Shown here piece after piece: positions 1 through 8,220 of a stretch of DNA of 53,305 nt. Position 1 is the stretch's first letter, and the number at the start of each line of letters is the position of its first letter. A program made the position numbers and the translations under genes. Below the pieces are notes generated by a model. That model worked only from the letters and a program-made list of their open reading frames with translations. It had not been told where the DNA came from and did no database searches. Source of the DNA: CAYXFZ01 sp964464385 (GTDB lineage: Bacteria > Planctomycetota > UBA1135); contig CAYXFZ010000003.1 of assembly GCA_964464385.1 (NCBI GenBank), positions 1 to 53,305 of the forward strand. The letters run 5' to 3'.

Positions 1-965
1 TTTTTCTTGGAAGGCCACGAGCTCCTTTTCCGCTTCGTCCAGCTCGACTTGGATTCGGGTGATTTGCTCCGATATGTATTCGACCGTCTTGTGCGCCCGT
101 AGCGCAAGGCGCTCGCGACTCCGGTCCATATATGCCGAGACGACGCTGTTGACACTGGCGGCGGCCCGGTCTGGGTCGGTGTCTTTGTAAGTAATACGCA
201 GGACACCCGAGCCGCGGGCAGTTTCCACGGCAGAGAGGCGGCTGAGTAGGTTTTCCGAAGCACCGCGAGGGGTGGTCCATCGCAAACGAAAGTGCCGACC
301 AGTCAAATTCCCTTCGGCATGGAGGAGGATTTGGGCGCCACCCAAAGAAATCGGGCCATCAGCAAGGACAAAGCTCAGGGACTCCTTGTCCCAAAATTTG
401 TCCCAGCGAATGTCGCCTCGGTCGGCGGAAGTGAAGGTGACCAAAGCCGCGTCAAAGTCGCGTCGCGTGACCGGCTGGACGAGGGCGGCGGCCAACGAGC
501 CTTGTGGTTCCTCGCCAGTAAACTTTCGCTTTAACAGGGCCAGCGGGGCGTAGCGATCCAGGTCGTCCACCTTTATCGTGAGGCCGAGGCCGAGGGGATC
601 GTCGGCGGGATTGGCAATAACGCGGTTGGCAATCTGGCGGGATTTNNNNNNNNNNTGCCGAAACCAAGTTCACCGAGGATGCCGGTGGAAGGGGCGCCCT
701 CTTCCAGCAACACGCGCGCTTCGGCTTCAAAGGTGGGGACGCGGGTCAAGGAATAGACCAAGGCCGCGAGGGCAACAATGCCCGTCGTGACGATTATCCC
801 GCCTTTGCGCCGCCAAAGGGTGTTGACCAACTCGTTCAGGGAAATGCCTTCACCGAAGCCATTATTGGGGTATTGTCCGCCGGGGTAACTCCCAGGGTAG
901 GAACCCGGATACTGACCCGTGCCGGGGTATTTACTTTCAGGTTGGCCTTGTTCTTGCTCAGCCAT
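1..965 (-). CDS. Wzz/PCP-type polysaccharide chain-length or tyrosine-kinase-like export protein (3' partial, interrupted by gap)
   Basis: Inner-membrane co-polymerase that would set chain length during capsule/EPS export together with the Wza-like protein encoded just upstream. The ATG at 965 lies 2 nt after the stop of that gene. Residues 1-47 are cytoplasmic and rich in Y, P and G, with several YPG repeats. A transmembrane segment follows at about 57-73, then the periplasmic Wzz start (FEAEARVLLEEG). Beyond the gap at 646-655 the reading frame changes. The protein resumes with a typical PCP stretch (SRQIANRVI) and later YKDTDPDRAAASVNS and a coiled-coil region (EYISEQITRIQVELDEAEK) running off the window. 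If a BY-kinase domain exists it lies outside the window. The frame break is best explained by the placeholder gap, not by mutation. Confidence 0.85.
646..655. other. Assembly gap (10 N) inside the Wzz-like gene
   Basis: Ten Ns. The coding frame before the gap (minus strand) ends with one base of a codon, and the frame after it starts cleanly at 645. If the gene is intact, the true number of missing bases must leave remainder 2 when divided by 3, so 10 is a placeholder length. Confidence 0.95.
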
Positions 966-967
966 GA

Positions 968-1690
968 TCAGCGGTTGCGGAGGTCTTGGAAGAGGGCCAC
1001 GTCGCGGGCGGTGCCCACGGGCAGGGAGACCAGTTGCAGAATTGGTACGAGGTCGCGGGCGGCCTGGCTGATGCCGGCCCAATGTCGTTGACCGACAAAG
1101 AGCACGTCGTTGGGCCGCAGGAAGTCATTGGCGGCGCCGGACAAGTTGATGGCGTTAAAGAAAACCAAGTTTTCCTCGGCGACCTGACCGTGGAAGAGGG
1201 CCACCTGCTCGCGGTTGGCATCGGGACCAAAGCCGCCAGTCAGGGCCAGGGCTTGGAGGGCCGTCATCGGCCGATCCAGAATGAACATCCCCGGGTTTTT
1301 GACTTCGCCAAGGACGAAGACGCGCTGCGAGCCGTATTCCACCACGGCGACATCCACCGCGGGCCGCTTCAGATATTGCAGGAGGCGCTCCTCGACGGCT
1401 TTCTTGACCTCAAAGACGGTCATGCCCGAGACGTGGACGACGATGTCGTAAGGAAGTTGGATTGATCCTGTGCCATCCACTGGCGAACCTGGCACGTTTT
1501 GCTTGGAGGGAGCAGAAGAAAGCGTGGGGTGGCCAGCGACATTCACCCGCAAGACATCGCCCGGGCCGACGCGGTAATCAAAAATCAGGGCCGCGGCAGC
1601 CGCGGCAGGATCGCCCATGGGAGGGGCCAACTCGACGGATGCGCAAGCGCCCAGAAGGAAAAGGGCAGGAAGAAAGCGGGTGAAAACCAT
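968..1690 (-). CDS. Polysaccharide export lipoprotein, Wza/SLBB family
   Basis: Outer-membrane/periplasmic export lipoprotein of the Wza type. It has a lipobox LGAC (Cys16) after a short hydrophobic leader. A polysaccharide-export domain follows (YRVGPGDVLRVNV, residues 39-51), then an SLBB domain beginning near residue 121 (RVFVLGEVKNPGMF) and a C-terminal ndvlfv-type strand near 194-199. At 240 aa it is short compared with E. coli Wza, in the range of EpsA/VpsM-like proteins, and no clear C-terminal amphipathic pore helix is visible. It forms an operon with the downstream Wzz-like gene. Upstream, a TAAACT hexamer at 1719-1724 (minus strand) would give a 5' leader of roughly 20 nt. Confidence 0.88.
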   Translation of the reverse strand: MVFTRFLPALFLLGACASVELAPPMGDPAAAAAALIFDYRVGPGDVLRVNVAGHPTLSSAPSKQNVPGSPVDGTGSIQLPYDIVVHVSGMTVFEVKKAVEERLLQYLKRPAVDVAVVEYGSQRVFVLGEVKNPGMFILDRPMTALQALALTGGFGPDANREQVALFHGQVAEENLVFFNAINLSGAANDFLRPNDVLFVGQRHWAGISQAARDLVPILQLVSLPVGTARDVALFQDLRNR

Positions 1691-1734
1691 GGGAGCACGG
1701 AAGTGCGTAAGGCGGAACAGTTTAGCGATGTTCC

Positions 1735-1740
1735 TAGAAT
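1735..1740 (+). promoter_or_regulatory. Putative -10 element TAGAAT of a leaderless glycosyltransferase transcript
   Basis: TAGAAT followed by 6 nt and the ATG at 1747. No purine-rich ribosome site fits between them. This spacing favours ATG 1747 over the in-frame GTG at 1741. No convincing -35 is seen. Confidence 0.5.
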
Positions 1741-1746
1741 GTGGAT

Positions 1747-2844
1747 ATGGGCAAATTGCTCTTCGTGCACCAGGATGACCGTTTGTTTTGGACGCATCGG
1801 CGACCGGTGGCGGTTGCGGCTCGTGAGGCTGGTTTTGAGGTGCATGTCGCTGGGCCGGATACGGGTTTTTCCGGGCGATTGCGGGGAATGGGGCTTGCCG
1901 TGCATTCCATGGCAGTGGGGCGGACAGTTCGACCGGATCGCGCCCGTCGCGCGCGGGCGGAATTGGCCGATTTGGTAGAGGATTTGCGCCCCGCTGTGGC
2001 CCAAGTCCAAACCTTGCGCGCCACAGCCACTTTGGGGCCAGTATTGGCCAGAGCTGGGGTACCTACGGCCTACTTAATCTCGGGCTTGGGCCTGACATGG
2101 CAGGCCGGCGGCCTCTGGCTCCGGCGCAGGCTAGGAAGTTTGTTTTCTGCGCCTTCCTGGGGCCAGTTTCAGAATACGAAGGATCGGGATGCCTTTGTGT
2201 CTGCGGGCTTGGTCGCGCGCGCGCGAACATCTCTTTTTCCTGGGTCCGGAGTGGATTTGCAAGAATTCCAGTCTGGTCCAGAGGCCAAAACCCTGCCCCG
2301 GATCCTCTTTGCCTCACGGATGCTTCGTTCCAAAGGGGTTTCGCGCTTGGTTCAATCCAGCCGCCGCCTGCGCGTGGCCGGCGTGGCGCACGAACTCATC
2401 CTGGCTGGCGAGCCCGACGGGGCCCGACCAGGCTCGGTTTCCCGCCGGCGCCTGGAATCTTGGGGGCGAGAAGAGGGAATTCGATGGCTGGGCTGGCAGG
2501 AAAACGTCGCCCAACTCCTTGCCGAAGCCCACATCCTGGCCCTTCCCACTCGCTACGGCGAGGGCCTCCCCCGCATTCTTCTGGAAGCCGCCGCCTGCGG
2601 CCGCCCCGTCCTGGCCAGTGATGTGGCCGGCTGTCGCGCCGCTGTCGTCCCGGGCCACACCGGCATCCTGATCCCTTCCAAGGACGGCCCCGCCCTGGAC
2701 CACGCCCTGCGTCTCCTCATCGAAAATCCAGAGCTTCGCCAGCGCATGGGCGCTGCCGCCCGGCGTCACGTGGCCAAGCACTTCGATGCCCGGGTTGTCG
2801 CCCGCGCCACCGTCGAAGATTTCCGCGCATTGGCCGTCGGGTGA
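1747..2844 (+). CDS. Glycosyltransferase family 4 (GT-B)
   Basis: Transfers a sugar from a nucleotide-sugar donor, probably during assembly of the polysaccharide exported by the neighbouring Wza/Wzz-like proteins. The N-terminal half (about 1-170) is a GT-B acceptor domain. The C-terminal half carries the donor-site EX7E motif within YGEGLPRILLEAAACGRP (E272 and E280), plus the upstream LFASRMLRSKGV strand/loop typical of GT4 enzymes. Length (365 aa) is normal. Relatives include N-acetylgalactosaminyl/glucosaminyl transferases of O-glycan and EPS clusters, but donor and acceptor cannot be read from sequence. It diverges from the export operon across 56 bp. An in-frame GTG at 1741 is the alternative start. 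Confidence 0.88.
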   Translation: MGKLLFVHQDDRLFWTHRRPVAVAAREAGFEVHVAGPDTGFSGRLRGMGLAVHSMAVGRTVRPDRARRARAELADLVEDLRPAVAQVQTLRATATLGPVLARAGVPTAYLISGLGLTWQAGGLWLRRRLGSLFSAPSWGQFQNTKDRDAFVSAGLVARARTSLFPGSGVDLQEFQSGPEAKTLPRILFASRMLRSKGVSRLVQSSRRLRVAGVAHELILAGEPDGARPGSVSRRRLESWGREEGIRWLGWQENVAQLLAEAHILALPTRYGEGLPRILLEAAACGRPVLASDVAGCRAAVVPGHTGILIPSKDGPALDHALRLLIENPELRQRMGAAARRHVAKHFDARVVARATVEDFRALAVG

Positions 2845-2861
2845 CGGCAAAATGCCGCCCC

Positions 2862-4030
2862 ATGAGCGCGGCGGCACCCCCTAGGCGCGACACCCCCCAA
2901 CTCGGCGATCCCGTGGATCCACTCGAGCACCAGCCGGGCAAAGGCGGCACTTGGTGGCGCTACAGTTTGCTCTTTGGCTTGCTGTATTTTTTCCTTGTCG
3001 CCATCAAACTCTTAGAGGGCGGNNNNNNNNNNAAGAGTTTTCGCAGGGTTTATTGGAAGGCGTTTCGCATCCACTTTCTGGCCTTGCCGCCGGAATCTTG
3101 TTTACTGTTTTGGTGCAATCCTCGTCGGTCACGACTTCCACGATCGTGGCCTTGGTCGGCGCTGGCACACTCACCGTGGAAGCCGCCACACCCATGATCA
3201 TGGGTGCCAACATCGGCACAACGATCACCAATACTTTGGTGTCCATCGGCCACGCCCGCCGCGGCGCCGAATTCAATCGCGCCTTCGCCGCCGCCACGGT
3301 GCACGATTTTTTCAACTTGATTGCGGTCGCCGTCATGTTGCCGATTGAAATTGCCACCGGTTTTCTTTCCAAGACGGCCCGCCTGATGGCCTCGCAACTC
3401 TCTCTGGGCGGCGGTGGCAGTTTCACTTCGCCGATCAAAACCGCGGTCAAGTCCGGCTCCGGTGCCGTCAAGGACACCCTCACCAGCATGGGCCTGGAGG
3501 GCACCGGCCACGCCATCTTGATGGTGGTTTTGGGACTGGGCCTGATCTTCCTTTCGCTGACCTTGATCACCAGGAACATGCGCCGCGTCATTGCCCTCCG
3601 CGCCGAGCGCGCCCTCAACCGCACCCTGAAAAAACGGGCAGTCTTTGCCATTGCCATGGGCGCGCTGGTCACCATGGCGGTGCAATCTTCCAGCATCACG
3701 ACCTCGCTGATGGTGCCGATGTGCGGCTCCGGAATCCTCACCTTGGAGGCCGCCTTCCCGGTCATGCTGGGGGCCAACATCGGCACCACGATCACGGCCT
3801 TTCTGGCCTCGCTGGCCACCGATGTCAACGGCCTGCAAATTGCCCTAGTGCACATGATGTTCAACCTCCTCGGCGTGGCCGCTGTGTATCCCTTTGCGAT
3901 CCTGCGCCGTGTCCCTATCCGGATGGCCCAAATCCTCGCCGTGCAGGCCGTGGCCCGCAAAGTTTGGGTGCTGGCCTACGTAGGAGTGGTCTTTCTGCTC
4001 CTACCCATCCTTGGAATCCTCCTTTTTTGA
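2862..4030 (+). CDS. Na+/phosphate cotransporter, NptA/PNaS family (interrupted by gap)
   Basis: Sodium-driven phosphate symporter of the inner membrane. The diagnostic inverted repeats are present: VQSSSVTTST followed by GANIGTTITNT in the first half, and VQSSSITTS followed by GANIGTTITAF in the second. The soluble PhoU-like tail of some family members is absent. It is instead encoded by the next gene, 35 bp downstream. The start ATG 2862 gives a short hydrophilic N-terminus before the first TM helix (YSLLFGLLYFFLVAIKLLEG). The frame breaks at the gap 3023-3032 and resumes with FSQGLLEGVSHPLSGLAAG. It follows the glycosyltransferase by 17 bp but belongs functionally to the phosphate genes. 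Confidence 0.9.
3023..3032. other. Assembly gap (10 N) inside the Na/Pi cotransporter gene
   Basis: Ten Ns that break the reading frame. Two bases of a codon precede the gap and two follow it, so an intact gene needs a missing length with remainder 2 modulo 3. The lost segment lies between TM1 and the first QSSS repeat. Confidence 0.95.
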
Positions 4031-4065
4031 CGGAAAAACTTACACTGTCCTGACCGAGTCGCCCC

Positions 4066-4740
4066 ATGTTTGATTGGATCAAAGCCCTTCGCTCCCAGCC
4101 CTCCGGGCTTGAGGAGATCATGCAGTTTTTCGAGCAGATGCTCGAGGATGGCCGTCATACCTTTGACGCTGCTGCCAACGCCCTTTTGGGCGGCACAGAC
4201 CCGTCCGTCATTCGCGACGATCTCTGGGCCACCGACAAGCGCATCAACCGAAACGAGCGCCGCATTCGCCGCCGCCTCATGACGCACGCCGCCGTGCACG
4301 GCCGCACCGAGTTTCCGGTTTGTTTGACCCTCATGAGTCTGGTCAAGGATGCCGAGCGCATTGGCGACTTTTCCAAGAACATCTTCGACTTGGCTGCCCT
4401 GCAAGTGGGTATTTTGCCTTCCACCCTTCAGGGGCTCAGCGAAATGAAGGACACCACCTCGCGACTTCTAGCCAAGTGCCGCAATGTCTATGAAACCCAA
4501 GATGAAGAGGGTGCGCAGGCATTTTTGGTCGAATGTGATCAGTTGCAGACTCTTTGTGACGAACGCATCAACGAAATTTGCCGCGTCACCGAGGGCGGCG
4601 GTCAGGTGGCGGTGAGCGCCATGACCTATCGCTTTTTCAAGCGAGTGATTTCCCACGCCATGAACATCGTCACCTCCGTGGTGATGCCGCTCGATCGCCT
4701 CGATTACTACGACGAGGACACTGCCGGCCGCTTGGCCTGA
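4066..4740 (+). CDS. PhoU-domain protein
   Basis: Cytoplasmic three-helix-bundle PhoU-type protein, 224 aa, likely modulating the adjacent Na/Pi cotransporter or phosphate signalling. A characteristic PhoU signature is visible in the middle (LMSLVKDAERIGDFSKN, about residues 88-104), including the acidic DAERIGD metal-binding motif. A second helical repeat follows. Only about one and a half PhoU repeats are present, as in the C-terminal regions of NptA-like transporters, so it may be the detached regulatory tail of the transporter. A TACACT hexamer at 4041-4046 could be an internal promoter. Otherwise it is cotranscribed. Confidence 0.85.
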   Translation: MFDWIKALRSQPSGLEEIMQFFEQMLEDGRHTFDAAANALLGGTDPSVIRDDLWATDKRINRNERRIRRRLMTHAAVHGRTEFPVCLTLMSLVKDAERIGDFSKNIFDLAALQVGILPSTLQGLSEMKDTTSRLLAKCRNVYETQDEEGAQAFLVECDQLQTLCDERINEICRVTEGGGQVAVSAMTYRFFKRVISHAMNIVTSVVMPLDRLDYYDEDTAGRLA

Positions 4741-4756
4741 GCAGCACTGCCCAGCC

Positions 4757-4762
4757 TAGACT
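4757..4762 (+). promoter_or_regulatory. Putative -10 element TAGACT upstream of the porin gene
   Basis: TAGACT followed by 5 nt and the ATG at 4768. There is no Shine-Dalgarno between them. Confidence 0.4.
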
Positions 4763-4767
4763 TCTCC

Positions 4768-5838
4768 ATGCTATTCCTCGCCACCTTTCTGCTCGCCCAA
4801 GCGGGCGATCCCGCGGATGCCATTCACTTTGGCGGCCGCCTGCAAATGGACTTCCAGTTTTCTGCGGACGCCGCCGCGGGCTCCGCTCAACAGGAAATCC
4901 GCCGGGCTCGGTTTTTTGCCGCCGGTGACCTGGGCGAAGTTTTCTGGAAGACTCAAATCGATCTTGCTGGCGGGGACGCCGATCTAAAGGACGCATACCT
5001 CGGCATGATGGTCGGCCCTGGCAAACTTAAGATCGGCCACTTCAAGGAGCCCTTCGGCCTGGAAGAATTAACTTCCTCCAAATACGACACTTTCATTGAG
5101 CAGGCCTTGGGCACTTCGCTGTCCGCCGCCAGCCGCAACACGGGCGCCATGCTCTCAGGAAACTTGGGAGATTCCGGCGCCACCTTTGCCGTCGGCTCCT
5201 TCTACGAGGTGGATAGCTACGGCAGGGGCAATGAAGGGAGTGCGTTCACCGGGCGTCTGACCTACGCTCCGATCCACAGCGAGGGCGCCGAAAAGGTCCT
5301 GCACTTTGGCCTGGCCTTTTCTTCCCGTAGCCATGATTCGGGCATCAGCGCTGATTTTGGCCCCGAGGCGCATTTGTTTCAGGACCTTGCGGAGTATTCC
5401 AGCACCGGCGATGCTTCCACCGACATCGGCCTGGAGATCGCCTGGGTCCACGGCCCCCTGAGTCTGCAAGCGGAATCCATGCGGAAACAGATTTCTGGCG
5501 ACGTGGTCAACGACAACCCGGAAATCACCAGCACCTACGCCCAGGTTTCTTACTTTTTGGATGGCGTGACGCGTAGAACCTACAAACAGTCTTCGGGTAC
5601 GTTTAGCCGGGTCAAACCGGCGAATGGCTCTGCCTGGGAAGCCAAGGCTCGCTTTTCCACCTTGGATCTGGGTAAAGCGGCCGTGAGCGGTGGCCTTGCG
5701 GACGAGCTGGAAACTTTGTCCATTGGCGTGAACCACTACATTAACGATCACAGCAGGGTGATGTTGGATGTGGTGCAGGCTGATGACGGCGCGAATGAAA
5801 GCAAAATCATTTTGCTGCGTTTCGCGATCCACTTCTGA
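4768..5838 (+). CDS. Phosphate-selective porin, OprP/OprO family
   Basis: Outer-membrane beta-barrel porin, 356 aa, for phosphate or polyphosphate uptake. A very short leader (MLFLATFLLAQA) is followed by the family start FGGRLQMDFQF, then alternating-pattern strands such as DLKDAYLGMM and GKLKIGHFKEPFGLEEL. The latter matches the OprP constriction-loop region (kvGqfkePfglE). The C-terminus ends in a strand with terminal phenylalanine (LLRFAIHF), the usual Bam signal. It sits third in the phosphate module behind the Na/Pi cotransporter and PhoU-like genes, which supports phosphate over other anions. Substrate is inferred from family and context. Confidence 0.87.
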   Translation: MLFLATFLLAQAGDPADAIHFGGRLQMDFQFSADAAAGSAQQEIRRARFFAAGDLGEVFWKTQIDLAGGDADLKDAYLGMMVGPGKLKIGHFKEPFGLEELTSSKYDTFIEQALGTSLSAASRNTGAMLSGNLGDSGATFAVGSFYEVDSYGRGNEGSAFTGRLTYAPIHSEGAEKVLHFGLAFSSRSHDSGISADFGPEAHLFQDLAEYSSTGDASTDIGLEIAWVHGPLSLQAESMRKQISGDVVNDNPEITSTYAQVSYFLDGVTRRTYKQSSGTFSRVKPANGSAWEAKARFSTLDLGKAAVSGGLADELETLSIGVNHYINDHSRVMLDVVQADDGANESKIILLRFAIHF

Positions 5839-5856
5839 TCGGCTGCTCGACGGGAA

Positions 5857-6791
5857 TCAGGCGCCGCGGCGGGTCAGGAGGCGCAAGAAGAAGGGGCCGC
5901 CGATGAGGGCGGTCAGGATGCCGACGGGAAGTTCGGCGGCGCGGCCGCCAAATTCCCAGTTTTGGGCCAAGGTATTGGCGGCCAGGAGGAAAGCAGCCCC
6001 GCCCAGGAAACAGGCCGGCAGAAGCACGGCGTGGCGCATACCCGTGAAGGGGCGGAGGGCGTGCGGCACCAAAAGGCCGAGAAAACCGATGGGCCCGGNN
6101 NNNNNNNNACGACCGCCGCCGTGATCAAGCCGGCGGCCAGGAGCAAATCCCGCCGTGCAGCCTTGGCGGAAACGCCGCGGGCTTCGGCCAAGCCGGGGTC
6201 GAAGGCGAGTTGGTCCAGGGCCGACAATCGCCACGCCAGCAAAGCGAAGCCAACCCCGAGCCAGGGCAACAAGCTCAAGGGAATGGACCATTCCGCCACG
6301 TCCACGCTACCCACCAACCAGCGATCCATGGATGGCAATCGGCGCGCATCGGAAACGTGTCGCACCAAGAGCATCAAGGCTCCGAAAAGAAAGTTGAAGG
6401 TAACGCCGGCCAAAATCAGACCGTCGGCGCGTCGACTGCGGTTGGCAATCAGCAGCACCAGCAAGGTTTCTCCCAGAGCGAGAGGCAGGGCGGCGGCGCG
6501 GGGCGAAAGGGCCAGCGCTGGAAAGGCAAGGGCCACAAAGGCGCCAAAGGTAGCGGCGGAAGAAACACCCAGGGTGTAGGGCGTTGCCAAGCCATTGCGC
6601 AAGACCGCTTGCATGACGGCGCCGGCGACCGATAGGGACCCACCTGCCAACAAGGCCAACAGGGCGCGTTTTCCGCGCAGATCCAGGGCGCCTTCTGGTG
6701 GCGGCCAACCGGCCGGGCCAATTCCCAAGGCCAGGGCCGCCGCTCCCGTGAGGAGCAGGAGTAACAAGGCGAAGAGGCGGGTGGGTTGCAT
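5857..6791 (-). CDS. FecCD/BtuC-type ABC transporter permease (interrupted by gap)
   Basis: Polytopic permease for an iron-siderophore, heme or cobalamin importer. Family landmarks are the GGSLSVAGAVMQAVLRNGLATPYTLG stretch near the second/third helices, GLILAGVTFNFLF, and, past the gap at 6099-6108, the hallmark GPIGFLGLLVPHALR followed by PACFLGGAAFLLAANTLAQ and the C-terminal ELPVGILTALIGGPFFL. The frame shift coincides with the gap. The start ATG 6791 is preferred over the in-frame TTG 6794. The ATPase gene lies 9 bp upstream. It converges with the porin gene with an 18 bp spacer and no obvious terminator. Confidence 0.9.
6099..6108. other. Assembly gap (10 N) inside the ABC permease gene
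   Basis: Ten Ns, frame-breaking. Comparison with the family pattern (TAAVV-x-x-A-GPIGF) suggests only a few codons are lost. An intact gene needs a missing length with remainder 2 modulo 3, for example 8 bases. Confidence 0.93.
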
Positions 6792-6800
6792 CAAGAAAAA

Positions 6801-7631
6801 CTAGGCGGGCAATAACACCGGAGGCCCGCCGTCTCGGGGGATACGCAGGAACTTGCCGCCCATGGCATCGTCTAGTTTTGGTGAAGCAAACACTTCGGCA
6901 GGGGATCCTTGTAGAACGATGTTCCCCTGATCCAAGAGGAGGAGTTCGTGGGCGTGGGCGGCGGCGAGATTCAAATCATGCGTGGCGACCAGAATGCCCA
7001 GACCTGGACGGTCCGTGTTGTCTTCGGCCAAGCCGCGCAACAAGCGCAACAAGGCCGCGTGGTGGGGGAGGTCCAGCATGGCGCCTGGCTCATCCAGCAA
7101 CAACCAATCGGGCTCTTGCGCCAGGACGGAAGCCATCAAGACGCGCCGCCTCTCGCCGCCAGAGAGCTCGGCCAAGGCGCGATGTTCCAAGTCGCGAGCG
7201 TTCACGGCATCCAGGGCGGCGGCAATCGCTTGCCGAGCATCCGCCCGCAGGCTGGCATCAAACCAACGCCCATGGCCGGCAACGCGCGCGCCCAAGGCCA
7301 CAGTTTCATCCACTTGCCAAGCAAATTGCGGCAGGATTTCTTGCGGCAAATAACCGATGCGTTGTGCTCGATTGGCCGGGCTGAGTTCATGTAGCGGCTT
7401 GTCTTCCAAAAACACTTGTCCGGAACTCGGCGCATGCAAACCGGCCAAGACCCGGAGCAGAGTGGACTTTCCGGATCCGTTGCAACCCACCAGTGCCAAC
7501 ATGCGCCCGCGTGGCACTTTCAGGTCGAGGTCTTGCAGCACGGTGGCGCAGACCGGATAACCAGCATGGACGGAGGTGGCGTGCAGGGTCACGGGTGCCC
7601 CATCTTCGCCCCTGCTATCCTTCCATGCCAT
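6801..7631 (-). CDS. ABC transporter ATP-binding protein, FecE/BtuD type
   Basis: Cytoplasmic ATPase of the metal-chelate importer. Walker A GCNGSGKST lies near residues 49-57, with a Q-loop (YLPQE), signature LSGGERRR, Walker B LLLDEPGAMLD and an H-loop ATHD, all complete. The C-terminal tail (VFASPKLDDAMGGKFLRI) is typical of FecE-like proteins. The start ATG 7631 overlaps the start of the divergent gmhA gene (ATG 7630). An upstream in-frame start would lie deep in gmhA, and a GTG codon 13 codons further in is a shorter alternative. The permease follows 9 bp downstream. The matching binding protein is separated from it by gmhA. Confidence 0.9.
   Translation of the reverse strand: MAWKDSRGEDGAPVTLHATSVHAGYPVCATVLQDLDLKVPRGRMLALVGCNGSGKSTLLRVLAGLHAPSSGQVFLEDKPLHELSPANRAQRIGYLPQEILPQFAWQVDETVALGARVAGHGRWFDASLRADARQAIAAALDAVNARDLEHRALAELSGGERRRVLMASVLAQEPDWLLLDEPGAMLDLPHHAALLRLLRGLAEDNTDRPGLGILVATHDLNLAAAHAHELLLLDQGNIVLQGSPAEVFASPKLDDAMGGKFLRIPRDGGPPVLLPA
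7616..7621 (+). promoter_or_regulatory. Putative -10 element TATCCT of gmhA
   Basis: TATCCT ending 8 nt before ATG 7630. It lies within the first codons of the divergent ATPase gene. Confidence 0.4.
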
Positions 7632-8220
7632 GCCGGATTCTGGCACCTCTTCCGACACTCGTCTTCAGGCCCGCTTGGCCGAGGCGCAGGCGGCCTATGC
7701 CTGCCTCGACGATGCGTTTCTGGAAGCGGTCGAAACTGCGGCCGACTGGGCAATCGAGTCCTTACGCGGCGGAGGTGGGGTCTATCTTCTAGGCAACGGC
7801 GGTTCGGCCGCCGATGCTCAGCACTGGGCCGCGGAGTTGGTGGGTCGCTATTTGGAAGAGCGGCCGCCCCTGAATGTCCACGCCCTGACCACCAACACCA
7901 GCACGCTGACGGCGTTGGCCAACGACTATCCGGCGGAAGAAATTTTTGAGCGGCAGGTCCGTGCCCACGTCCAAAAAGGTGATTTGTTGCTGGCCATCAG
8001 CACCAGCGGCCAATCGGAAAATGTGCTACGGGCTGTGCGCACGGCGCAGGCCCAGGGCGCCCGAGCCGTTGGTGTTTGCGGCAAGGGTGGCGGGCCGCTG
8101 GCCGAACTTTGTGACTTGGCCATGGTGGCGCCCAGCCAGGACACGCCCCGCATCCAGGAAATCCACCTCTTATTCGGCCACCTCTTCTGCGAGCGGGTCG
8201 AACAAGCGTTTTTGAATTAA
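7630..8220 (+). CDS. gmhA: Sedoheptulose-7-phosphate isomerase GmhA
   Basis: First enzyme of ADP-heptose synthesis. It converts sedoheptulose 7-phosphate to D-glycero-D-manno-heptose 7-phosphate in the cytosol for LPS core or S-layer glycans. The SIS fold is clear: GNGGSAADAQHWAAE (55-69), STSGQS (125-130) and RIQEIHLLFGH (174-184). The zinc-site residues known in E. coli GmhA appear as His65, Glu69, Gln176 and His184. Length (196 aa) is standard. It stands alone between genes of an ABC importer on the opposite strand. It overlaps one head to head by 2 nt and the other tail to tail by 51 nt, and no other heptose gene is in the window. Confidence 0.93.
   Translation: MPDSGTSSDTRLQARLAEAQAAYACLDDAFLEAVETAADWAIESLRGGGGVYLLGNGGSAADAQHWAAELVGRYLEERPPLNVHALTTNTSTLTALANDYPAEEIFERQVRAHVQKGDLLLAISTSGQSENVLRAVRTAQAQGARAVGVCGKGGGPLAELCDLAMVAPSQDTPRIQEIHLLFGHLFCERVEQAFLN
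7637..7642 (-). promoter_or_regulatory. Putative -10-like element CAGAAT of the ABC ATPase gene
   Basis: CAGAAT on the minus strand, 5 nt before ATG 7631. It is a relaxed match (C in place of the first T) and lies inside the gmhA coding sequence. Confidence 0.25.

Noticed and set aside
3004..3960. Long minus-strand ORF opposite the Na/Pi cotransporter
   Set aside because: It is a low-complexity, Arg/Ala/Thr-rich shadow of a clearly conserved plus-strand transporter. Similar antisense ORFs opposite pntB, coxA and actF were dropped for the same reason.
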